DNA of 64,000 bases from Psychrobacter alimentarius (lineage in GTDB: Bacteria; Pseudomonadota; Gammaproteobacteria; Pseudomonadales; Moraxellaceae), in NCBI RefSeq assembly GCF_001606025.1, contig NZ_CP014945.1, positions 2,852,001-2,916,000 on the forward strand, read 5' to 3'. The notes under the pieces were generated by a model. The model had not been told where the DNA came from. It ran no database searches and was given only the letters and a program-made list of their open reading frames with translations. Made by a program: the position numbers and the translations under genes. This document shows positions 1-7,046 of the stretch, one piece after another. Position 1 is the first letter of the stretch, and each line of letters opens with the position of its first letter.

Positions 1-263
1 GGATGAATACCCAATTGATGCGATACATATAACGGCTGCATAGGTAAGCTTGCCACGCCTTGGTAACTGACCTCGCCTGTCAGTACTGGCAATAATCCTG
101 CCAGCTGCATCAGTAGCGTCGTTTTCCCTGTCCCATTTGCACCAATCAGATGACAAATACTACCCGTAGACAGCTGAAGCGTGACGGCTTCGCATAGCGG
201 AATTTCACCACGCTGAACGGTCAGCTCATCAAGCACAAGTAAGGGCGTATCCAAAGCCGTCAT
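1..263 (-). CDS. ccmA: ABC transporter ATP-binding protein, probably haem exporter CcmA (partial)
   Basis: N-terminal part of an ABC ATPase read on the minus strand from the ATG at 261-263 and running off the left edge, so only about 87 residues are visible. It contains a clear Walker A motif (GANGTGKTT, around residue 40) after a short strand typical of ABC ATPases, followed by LMQLAGLLPVLTGEV and VSHQLGIHP. In CcmA proteins the Walker A is followed by LAGLL, a G-E-V/I segment and a GHQPGIK-like segment, which this resembles. CcmA is the cytosolic ATPase of the CcmABCDE haem-handling system for cytochrome c maturation. The Walker A ATPase is seen; the CcmA assignment rests on resemblance to family patterns and would need the rest of the operon to the left. 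Confidence 0.6.
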   Translation of the reverse strand, partial: MTALDTPLLVLDELTVQRGEIPLCEAVTLQLSTGSICHLIGANGTGKTTLLMQLAGLLPVLTGEVSYQGVASLPMQPLYVSHQLGIH

Positions 264-339
264 CAAAACCTCTCGTTATTTATCAAGCGGCAGTCAATAT
301 TCATCACAAACAAGTACGATGTTCATGGCATAATACTTT

Positions 340-1515
340 ATGCTTACCACAAACACACAGTATAACAAATTGTCGATTACTATGACCTCAAAACCTATGC
401 AGACTTCAAAAGATAGCCAAAACCAAACGACTCAAACAGACATTGAGCATCAGGCCGATATCGATCATAAGACAGATACCAAGCTTGATAAGTCTCAGGA
501 AAGCCTATCAGAGACAAGCTTAACCATAGACAGCCTGATTGATGCGCAAGTTGATTTTATGCAGCAGTGGCTACGCAACCAAGCTCAACCGTTGAGTATA
601 GAGGCGTGGCAATGGTTCGGTGCGCAGCCCTTAAACAAATATATTAGTCGTGACCATTTGCAGCATTTGATTAACGACTGGCTTCTTAATCAGCAAATGA
701 GTGAAGCAATGCGTACTGATATCCGCGACATCTTGCATACGGTTATTTATCATCCCGTCAATGACAATGTACCTTTGTCAGAATTGATAGATGATATGCA
801 AGTTGAAACGCTTGCCAATTATGTCGGTAGTCACGAGCAGCAGCGTAATATCTTAATTCATACGTTAGTTGGTAATGAGACCTTCACAGACTTATTGACG
901 CAAACGCTGTATCACGCCATCAATGACTTTATGGAAACCACGCTAGAAAAAGCGGGCGGCGTTGGAAAACTGATGAAGCTTGGACGTAGCTCTTTTGAAA
1001 AAGCCACCAACAGAAACCTTGATGAAAAACTGCAGGCGTATTTGCATCGTAACATTAAGGATTTGGCGCACCGAGCAGAAGCCAACGCGCAAGCGCATTT
1101 ATCCAACGAAGAAGTGGCGCGTTTACTCATCACGGGTTGGGCGCGTATCAAGGAGCAACCTGTCAGTCATCTACAAACCTACCTGCGTGATGAGCCTAAT
1201 AACAGTAGTATCGATCATATCGAAGCTGGTATTCAACAAAGCTACAACCGTTTGCGTGTGTCGCCTTATTTGCATAGTCTGGTAGCAGCGAGTATTGATA
1301 CATGGTACGCCAATCATCAAACGGATAGTATTGCTACCGTTGCTGCCAGCTTATATATTGATAAGCAAGCCATGACAGAATTTAGTACAGCGTTATTGCC
1401 TGTGGTATACGATGCCCTAGAAAGCCCATGGTTTACAGCGCACACTCGCAAGATGCTACAAGCGTTTTATGATCAACCAAAAATCAAAGAGGGATTAATA
1501 CTGAGTAACGGCTGA
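340..1515 (+). CDS. conserved hypothetical protein, soluble, mostly helical
   Basis: I do not recognise a family. The 391-residue protein starts with about 60 residues rich in Gln, Thr, Asp and Lys that look disordered, followed by a predominantly helical body with no membrane segment and no signal peptide. There is a Gly-rich turn (EKAGGVGKLMKLG, about residues 203-215). The start at 340 has no convincing Shine-Dalgarno; an internal ATG at residue 15 is an alternative. It is divergent from the ccmA-like gene and lies one base before the alternative TTG start of the next gene, so the two are probably cotranscribed. Coding potential is supported by the long uninterrupted frame and normal composition. 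Confidence 0.75.
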   Translation: MLTTNTQYNKLSITMTSKPMQTSKDSQNQTTQTDIEHQADIDHKTDTKLDKSQESLSETSLTIDSLIDAQVDFMQQWLRNQAQPLSIEAWQWFGAQPLNKYISRDHLQHLINDWLLNQQMSEAMRTDIRDILHTVIYHPVNDNVPLSELIDDMQVETLANYVGSHEQQRNILIHTLVGNETFTDLLTQTLYHAINDFMETTLEKAGGVGKLMKLGRSSFEKATNRNLDEKLQAYLHRNIKDLAHRAEANAQAHLSNEEVARLLITGWARIKEQPVSHLQTYLRDEPNNSSIDHIEAGIQQSYNRLRVSPYLHSLVAASIDTWYANHQTDSIATVAASLYIDKQAMTEFSTALLPVVYDALESPWFTAHTRKMLQAFYDQPKIKEGLILSNG

Positions 1516-1573
1516 CTTGCTGTTTGAAAGTATTTTTCAATATTTCACATTATCTACTGTTTATCACCCTATT

Positions 1574-2386
1574 ATGAGCCAACGTAATAAACTCAGCTTG
1601 TGGCAAAAAATCAAACGATTTTTGACGACGTCCGCACCGCAATCTGTCATTGATGGTGCTAACGAACCAACGACATCTGCCGTTAAAGAGGATGTGGCAC
1701 CTTCAAAAAGCCATGAGGTATTCCGCAGTACTAGGCATAGTGATGACGGAGACAAAAATGACCTTAGCGAAATTGACGCTGTCTCTGATATGAACACTGG
1801 TCATAAACACTCGCAAACGATGCCTTCTGATTCTTCTGCTGACCAACATAAGCCTCACCATACACCGATTGTTGATTTCTTAAAAACCTATTTTAATGAA
1901 AAGCAATGGCACTATACGCACTATCGACCCAAAACCAATGATGGTCAGCAATCGCATCATTTGTCACTGCGAATGCGTCATAAAGACCTCAACTGTGGCT
2001 ACCTGTTTCGCGCTCAAGAAGAGAGCAAACTGCTGGCCGTCTATGGTGTGTTGCCGTTCTTGATACCAGAGAGTCATCAGAGCGCTGCGATGTTATTAAT
2101 CACTCAGCTCAATTACGACATGCTGATTGGCAATCTAGAAATAGATGTCAATGATGGTGAGATACGCTACAAAAACGCCATCGATGTTGAAGCAGCGGGT
2201 ATTGATGAGAAAATTATCGATCATTTACTACAAAGCGTGGTTGCTATGACGACAGTCGCCCATGAATTGTTCAGTAACTTGGTCAATAATCAAGATCCAG
2301 AAGAAGACCTGCAAACTTTACTGATGACATTGCGCCAAGACATAGATTCACGCACGTTTTTTTTGCCCACGCAGTTCGTGCAGTAA
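1574..2386 (+). CDS. YbjN-domain-like protein
   Basis: A 270-residue soluble protein with a charged, low-complexity N-terminal third (Lys, Ser, Asp and His rich) and a folded C-terminal domain from about residue 105. That domain resembles the YbjN (type III secretion chaperone-like) fold: VVDFLKTYF start, a central antiparallel part with LNCGYLFRAQEE, then LLITQLNYDMLIGNLEID and a C-terminal helical LL repeat. YbjN-family proteins are small putative regulators or chaperones of uncertain role. The frame can be extended to a TTG at 1517, but the ATG at 1574 starts a normal MSQRNKLSLW N-terminus, so I prefer it. It follows the upstream hypothetical gene closely on the same strand. Confidence 0.6.
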   Translation: MSQRNKLSLWQKIKRFLTTSAPQSVIDGANEPTTSAVKEDVAPSKSHEVFRSTRHSDDGDKNDLSEIDAVSDMNTGHKHSQTMPSDSSADQHKPHHTPIVDFLKTYFNEKQWHYTHYRPKTNDGQQSHHLSLRMRHKDLNCGYLFRAQEESKLLAVYGVLPFLIPESHQSAAMLLITQLNYDMLIGNLEIDVNDGEIRYKNAIDVEAAGIDEKIIDHLLQSVVAMTTVAHELFSNLVNNQDPEEDLQTLLMTLRQDIDSRTFFLPTQFVQ

Positions 2387-2498
2387 AGCCCTATAACTGT
2401 CTATCATTGGTATTTAGACTCATGTATAGAGGTGTTCTTACCAGCGCTTTGCTCTCAAAACTTCTCAACCTTTATTCCATGAGAACCCATTTAATATT

Positions 2499-3416
2499 AT
2501 GCTAAAAATTGCTTATTCTGACATTTTTCGTTATTCCGTTCCGGACAAACACCGTTTTCCGATGCAAAAATATACGCTCATTCCTGAGCGTCTGTTGGCT
2601 GAGGGCACCATCACTGCCGATAATTTTTTTGCGCCTGCTCGGCTGAGTGAAGACGAGATTTTGACCACTCACACGCAAGGCTACTGGCAGCAGCTCAAAA
2701 CCCAAACACTGCCACGAAAAGAGGCTCGAGCCATTGGTTTTGAGATGACACCAACGCTGGTAGAACGCGGCCGCTATATCGCCCATGCAACTTATGAATG
2801 TGCCTTGTATGCACAGCAATATGGCGTCGCGATGAATGTGGCGGGCGGCACACATCATGCATTTGCTGATCATGGTGAAGGATTTTGCGTATTCAATGAC
2901 GTCTGTATTGCCAGCAATTTATTACTCAATCACGGACAGGTACAAAAGATTTTGGTGGTGGATTTGGATGTGCATCAAGGTAATGGCAACGCGAGTATCA
3001 TGGCAAACGAGTCACGCGTTTTTGTCTTTAGTATGCATGGTGCCAAAAACTATCCGTTCCGTAAGCAGGTATCTGACTTAGATATTGAACTGGATAATGA
3101 CACTGGTGATGAAGAGTATTTACGTATTTTAAAAGACACGCTACCGCGCTTGATCACTGAGTTTGCGCCAGACCTGATATTTTATCAATCTGCTGTCGAT
3201 GTGCTCGCGACCGACAAACTCGGAAAACTGGGGTTAACGATAGAGGGATGTAAGGCACGTGATGAGTATGTGCTACATCAAGCAAAACTCGCTGACATTC
3301 CTATTGCCATTGTGATGGGCGGCGGCTATTCAGAAGACATCGAAGATGTGGTGGAAGCGCACTGTAATACGTTTCGTTTGGCGCAGCAGATTTACTTTGG
3401 GCAAACGGCTGATTAG
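2499..3416 (+). CDS. histone deacetylase family protein (class IV / HDAC11-like)
   Basis: A 305-residue zinc-dependent deacylase of the arginase/HDAC fold. Visible hallmarks in order are GGTHHAF (about residue 116; catalytic His pair), GEGFCVFNDV, the metal-binding DLDVHQGNG (about residues 155-163), FSMHG, YQSAVDVL in place of the usual second Asp region, and the glycine-rich GGGYS near the C-terminus. The spacing and the GFCVFND/DLDVHQGNG pair fit the class IV branch, common in marine and soil proteobacteria. Bacterial members act on acetylated small molecules or protein lysines; the substrate here is unknown. No signal peptide, so cytosolic. It appears monocistronic or loosely linked with the DUF2905 gene downstream. 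Confidence 0.88.
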   Translation: MLKIAYSDIFRYSVPDKHRFPMQKYTLIPERLLAEGTITADNFFAPARLSEDEILTTHTQGYWQQLKTQTLPRKEARAIGFEMTPTLVERGRYIAHATYECALYAQQYGVAMNVAGGTHHAFADHGEGFCVFNDVCIASNLLLNHGQVQKILVVDLDVHQGNGNASIMANESRVFVFSMHGAKNYPFRKQVSDLDIELDNDTGDEEYLRILKDTLPRLITEFAPDLIFYQSAVDVLATDKLGKLGLTIEGCKARDEYVLHQAKLADIPIAIVMGGGYSEDIEDVVEAHCNTFRLAQQIYFGQTAD

Positions 3417-3470
3417 GGCTAGGAAATAAATGATAAGTGCTTAACTGATAACGGCATAAGGCAAGATGAC

Positions 3471-3677
3471 ATGGCAAAAATACTGATAGGTTTGGGCATA
3501 CTGCTGGTGATTATCGGCGTTATTTGGCTGTTGTTTCCCAATGCATTTTCGTGGATAGGCAATCTGCCAGGCGATATTAAGCACACTTCAGGCAACACAC
3601 GGGTGTATTTTCCTGTGGTTACCATGATCGTTATCAGTATTGTCGCTACTATCTTATTAAATATTTTTAACCGCTAA
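3471..3677 (+). CDS. DUF2905 family small membrane protein
   Basis: A 68-residue protein with an N-terminal transmembrane helix (residues 3-23), a conserved central loop with the WIGNLPGDI signature typical of DUF2905, and a second transmembrane helix (about residues 47-65). The family's role is unknown; members are inner-membrane proteins of about this length. The ATG at 3471 is preceded by a purine-rich stretch (AGGCAAGATGAC). It sits 54 bases after the deacetylase gene and converges on the TSUP gene. Confidence 0.85.
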   Translation: MAKILIGLGILLVIIGVIWLLFPNAFSWIGNLPGDIKHTSGNTRVYFPVVTMIVISIVATILLNIFNR

Positions 3678-3756
3678 ATAAACCGTTTGCACGTACTTTT
3701 TAATTGTACGCACTTTTTTAGCATCATTACAATGCATCTGTTGAGACAGTATATGC

Positions 3757-4539
3757 TTAGAAAAAAGCGACAATTCCTTGCCAGCCTACGCGTATACCAA
3801 GTACTGTCAAAATCAACAAAATAAGCTGACGAAAGCGAGCTTGCGGCAGATAACGACGCAGACGAATACCAACCAAAAGCGCAACGATAGACAATATGCT
3901 TAGCACTGTAATTAGCTGCCATTCCCCACTACTTAGTGCCATAAGAGGCTCACGTAGAACGATAACTTGAGCAACTTTGCCCAAAAAATAGCACATATTG
4001 CCCACTTTGGCGATCGTGTTTTTATCGTCGCTGGCAGACAACAAGTACATCATCAGCACAGTAGACATGGCATTGGTGGCCCCGCCAATGACACCTGCAC
4101 TAAACCCAACAATGATCAGTACGGGCTTAGTATCGGGCAAACGAAACTGCTTACCCAATAAGGTACTGATGACATAAAAGCCAATAACAGCGGCTAATGC
4201 TAGCAAAATATAAGCACTGTCTATCCACAATAGCAGCTTTGCGCCCAAAATACTGCCAACCAAGCTGGTTAACGCAAGCAACCAATAACGTCTGCCATAA
4301 TAAATAAAGTTTTGCCAAATCGTACGTCCGCCGCCAGCCAGCCAAGTCATCACATTGACCACTAAAGAGGGGAAAATAACCAAGACAATGGCATGTTGCA
4401 ACGGATAAATACTAGCAAGCGCAGTGGTCGTCACCAAAGTCGCACCTAGCCCGCTGATACCATGTAACAAGGACGCCAACGCAAAAACAGCAACCAGCAA
4501 TAACGTCTGCGTGCTATCGTCAGCGAACAGTCCCGTCAT
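3757..4539 (-). CDS. TSUP-family permease (TauE/SafE)
   Basis: A polytopic membrane protein of about 260 residues with eight or so hydrophobic segments in two halves, each beginning with the TauE/SafE-type Gly-rich motif (LLHGISGLGATLV near the N-terminus, VGFSAGVIGGATNAMS in the middle). TSUP proteins export or import small organosulfur or organic anions; the substrate cannot be read from sequence. An in-frame TTG at 4557 extends the protein by six residues; I prefer the ATG at 4539, which has AGCAGG upstream. It lies about 50 bases downstream of coaBC on the same strand and is probably cotranscribed, though no functional link is evident. Confidence 0.8.
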   Translation of the reverse strand: MTGLFADDSTQTLLLVAVFALASLLHGISGLGATLVTTTALASIYPLQHAIVLVIFPSLVVNVMTWLAGGGRTIWQNFIYYGRRYWLLALTSLVGSILGAKLLLWIDSAYILLALAAVIGFYVISTLLGKQFRLPDTKPVLIIVGFSAGVIGGATNAMSTVLMMYLLSASDDKNTIAKVGNMCYFLGKVAQVIVLREPLMALSSGEWQLITVLSILSIVALLVGIRLRRYLPQARFRQLILLILTVLGIRVGWQGIVAFF

Positions 4540-4587
4540 CTCTGACAGCCTGCTCAACGCTTACTATCTCTATCTATAACGACACGA

Positions 4588-5976
4588 TTAATCATCATGG
4601 CGTTGCCAGATTGCTTCACCAATAATAGTCACTAATTGCTCAGCAATGTGATCTTTGCTTGCCTTGTCTAGTGTGACTGACTCGCGCTTGTAATGCTCAG
4701 AAAAGAATACTTGCATGGCGTTGTCATCACTAGCAAAGCCAATATCGGCTCGTGACACATCATTGCAAGCAATCAAATCTAAGTCTTTAGAAATCAGCTT
4801 ACCACGTGCATAACGCTCAACATCCTGTGTCTCCGCCGCAAAACCCACGACAAACAGCTCAGGATGAGCAAGCGAGATAGTGGCTAAAATATCAGGATTT
4901 TTGACCAAACTGAGCGTCATTGCCTCTTGGGTCTTTTTGATTTTTTGTGGGGCGGCTTCCTCGGTACGATAGTCCGCCACAGCCGCAGTCGCAATGAAGA
5001 CATCAGCGTCTCTTACACTCTCATTGCTAGTAACTGCATGTGCTTCGCTATGTTCACTGTGCTCATCATCGCAGTCGCAGTCATCATGATGATCATGCTC
5101 GTGGTGGTGCTCATGATGATGGTCGTGATCGTGGTCATGTTCCTCTTCAAACATAAACTGAAGCTCGTGATGGGTGCCATCGACGCACTGCTGTGCAGCA
5201 AGTAACATCTCTTTAGCAGACAACACATCGATACGTTTAACATTCAGTGGCGTCGGCAAAGCCACTTTACCGCCAGCAATTAAAATCACTTCAGCACCAG
5301 CAGCGACGCAAGCACGTGCCAGTGCAAAACCCATCTTGCCAGTAGAGTGATTCGATAAGTAACGTACTGGGTCAATGGCTTCTACCGTTGCACCTGCTGT
5401 AATCACGACTCTTTTGCCAGCCAATAGCTGCGGCGTCGTCTGCATGGCTGTAAATAAAAGAACTTCAGCCAGTAATTGTTCAGGCTCAGGCAAACGCCCT
5501 GCACCCACATCTCCGCACGCTTGCTCACCACTTGCTGGTTGGATGATCTGATAATTCATATCGCGCAATGTCTGTACGTTCAGATTCACTGCTGGATGCG
5601 CCCACATCTGCTGGTTCATGGCTGGTGCAATGAGAACAGGTGCTGTCGTGGCAAGGCACACCGTGGTCAATAAATCATCGGCCATACCCATCGAAAGTCG
5701 AGCAAGCGTATTGGCAGAAGCGGGAGCAATAACGACTAAGTCGGCCCATTTCGCCAATTCAATATGTCCCATGCCTGCTTCTGCTTTTTCGTCAAGCAAT
5801 GAGACATGTACCTCATTGCCCGTCAGCGCTTGCAGCGTCAAAGGAGTGATAAAAGCTTGTGCGCCTGTGGTCATAATGACACGCACATCAAAGCCCGACT
5901 TAACTAATAAGCGAGCAAAAATAGCAGATTTGTAAGCGGCGATACCGCCAGTGATAGCAAGCACAATATTGGACAT
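4588..5976 (-). CDS. coaBC: bifunctional phosphopantothenoylcysteine decarboxylase / phosphopantothenate-cysteine ligase
   Basis: CoaBC makes 4'-phosphopantetheine in coenzyme A synthesis. The N-terminal CoaC flavoprotein half shows AITGGIAAYKS (residues 7-17), the catalytic His in GHIELAKWAD (H71), the PAMNQQMW clamp (118-125) and the active-site Cys in ACGDVGAGR (C154). The CoaB half begins near GKRVVITAGATVE (188-199), with SNHSTGKMG and AAVADYR followed by KIKK. At 462 residues it is about 55 longer than the E. coli enzyme. The excess is a His/Asp/Glu-rich insertion at residues 280-313, just before the DVFIATAAVADYR strand. It is divergent from radC, the usual neighbour in many gammaproteobacteria. 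Confidence 0.95.
   Translation of the reverse strand: MSNIVLAITGGIAAYKSAIFARLLVKSGFDVRVIMTTGAQAFITPLTLQALTGNEVHVSLLDEKAEAGMGHIELAKWADLVVIAPASANTLARLSMGMADDLLTTVCLATTAPVLIAPAMNQQMWAHPAVNLNVQTLRDMNYQIIQPASGEQACGDVGAGRLPEPEQLLAEVLLFTAMQTTPQLLAGKRVVITAGATVEAIDPVRYLSNHSTGKMGFALARACVAAGAEVILIAGGKVALPTPLNVKRIDVLSAKEMLLAAQQCVDGTHHELQFMFEEEHDHDHDHHHEHHHEHDHHDDCDCDDEHSEHSEAHAVTSNESVRDADVFIATAAVADYRTEEAAPQKIKKTQEAMTLSLVKNPDILATISLAHPELFVVGFAAETQDVERYARGKLISKDLDLIACNDVSRADIGFASDDNAMQVFFSEHYKRESVTLDKASKDHIAEQLVTIIGEAIWQRHDD
5038..5139 (-). other. His/Asp-rich insertion encoded within coaBC
   Basis: Codons 280-313 of coaBC encode a low-complexity run with 13 His, many Asp/Glu and two Cys (HDHDHDHHHEHHHEHDHH followed by DDCDCDDEH). 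It falls in the loop between the CoaB dinucleotide-binding start and the conserved AAVADYR strand, so it need not disturb the fold. Such tracts bind Zn, Ni or Cu in other proteins; here that is inference. Confidence 0.85.
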
Positions 5977-6115
5977 AAGCGTGGCATCAATATAAAAGTT
6001 GAAAGATAAAATTGCGCTTATAGTAACAATTATGAGATAAGTTAGGTAAGATTTTGCGTATTTAACGGTAGTATTTGATCAAGCTATTTGTGACCAACTC
6101 ACTTAAGGAGAAATA

Positions 6116-6799
6116 ATGGCAATTAAAGACTGGCATGAAGAAGACAGACCACGCGAAAAACTACTGAAATTTGGGGCAACACACCTTACCGATGCAGAGA
6201 TTTTGGCCATATTTTTACGTACAGGAACACAATCACAGTCCGCCATTGAGCTGGCCCGCCATTTGATCGAAAAGTTTGGCAGCTTGGCTGAATTGTTAGC
6301 AGCGCCTCAAGACATCGTTTTGGGTTGTCATGGTATGGGGCCTGCCAAATATGCGCAGATACTTGCTTCGCTTGAGATGGGTACACGCTACTTAGACAGT
6401 AAGCTTAAAACTGGTCAAGCGCTTGGACGCTCTCAAGTGGTGAAAGACTATATTAGTACGCAGTTACGCGGTGAGCATCGTGAAGTCTTTGCCGTTCTGT
6501 GTTTAGATAATGGGCTCAAGCTTTTAGATTTTGAAATATTGTTTACAGGTGGTATTTCATCGTGTTCTGTCTGCATCAAACATGTATTACGGCATGCTTT
6601 GAGCCATGCTACCAGCCAGCTTATTGTCGCTCATAATCATCCAAATACCGATGCCAAACCTTCAACGGCTGATAACTTATTGACTTATGAGCTCAAAAAA
6701 GCGTGTGATTTATTGGATATAGCGCTTGTCGATCACATCATTGTTGGACGAAACGATACTTTATCTTATGCGGAAAGCGGCTTAGCACCATTTAATTAA
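6116..6799 (+). CDS. radC: RadC family JAB/MPN protein
   Basis: 227 residues, the usual size for chromosomal RadC. The N-terminal part contains helix-hairpin-helix-like segments (LTDAEILAIFLRTG, GCHGMGPAKYAQI), and the C-terminal JAB1/MPN+ domain carries the metal-binding signature H173-x-H175-P with S183 and D186 in AHNHPNTDAKPSTAD. The role is uncertain: it was named for DNA repair, but later work does not support a simple repair role. A strong AAGGAG precedes the ATG. It is divergent from coaBC with about 140 bases between them, matching the classical dfp/radC arrangement. Confidence 0.95.
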   Translation: MAIKDWHEEDRPREKLLKFGATHLTDAEILAIFLRTGTQSQSAIELARHLIEKFGSLAELLAAPQDIVLGCHGMGPAKYAQILASLEMGTRYLDSKLKTGQALGRSQVVKDYISTQLRGEHREVFAVLCLDNGLKLLDFEILFTGGISSCSVCIKHVLRHALSHATSQLIVAHNHPNTDAKPSTADNLLTYELKKACDLLDIALVDHIIVGRNDTLSYAESGLAPFN

Positions 6800-7046
6800 T
6801 AAGGTCCTAACGAATTATTCTTATAAATTACTCCTATGAGCCATCGAAATATGATACATATTATCGACACAGCGTAGCATTTCACCTATTGATAGTTATA
6901 AGTAACTGTTTCATATTGTTAACCAATCGTATCTTTTACTTATTGAAAAGAAGAAAAGCAGTAGATAAAACAATAACTATCGTGATCTAAAAACCTCATT
7001 CATATATTTTTCACGCTTTTAGTTCAGCGTCATCAAGGAGACAGTC

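Noticed and set aside
3680..3720. Possible terminator GTAC...GTAC between DUF2905 and TSUP genes
   Set aside because: Only a 4 to 6 bp interrupted stem; too weak to call.
4927..5243. Open frames opposite or offset to the His-rich tract of coaBC
   Set aside because: They are consequences of the CATGAT-type repeats and antisense to a well-supported gene.
6116..6799. radC as a mark of a mobile element (RadC-like genes occur on plasmids and in islands)
   Set aside because: It has the full chromosomal length and the standard divergent coaBC neighbour.
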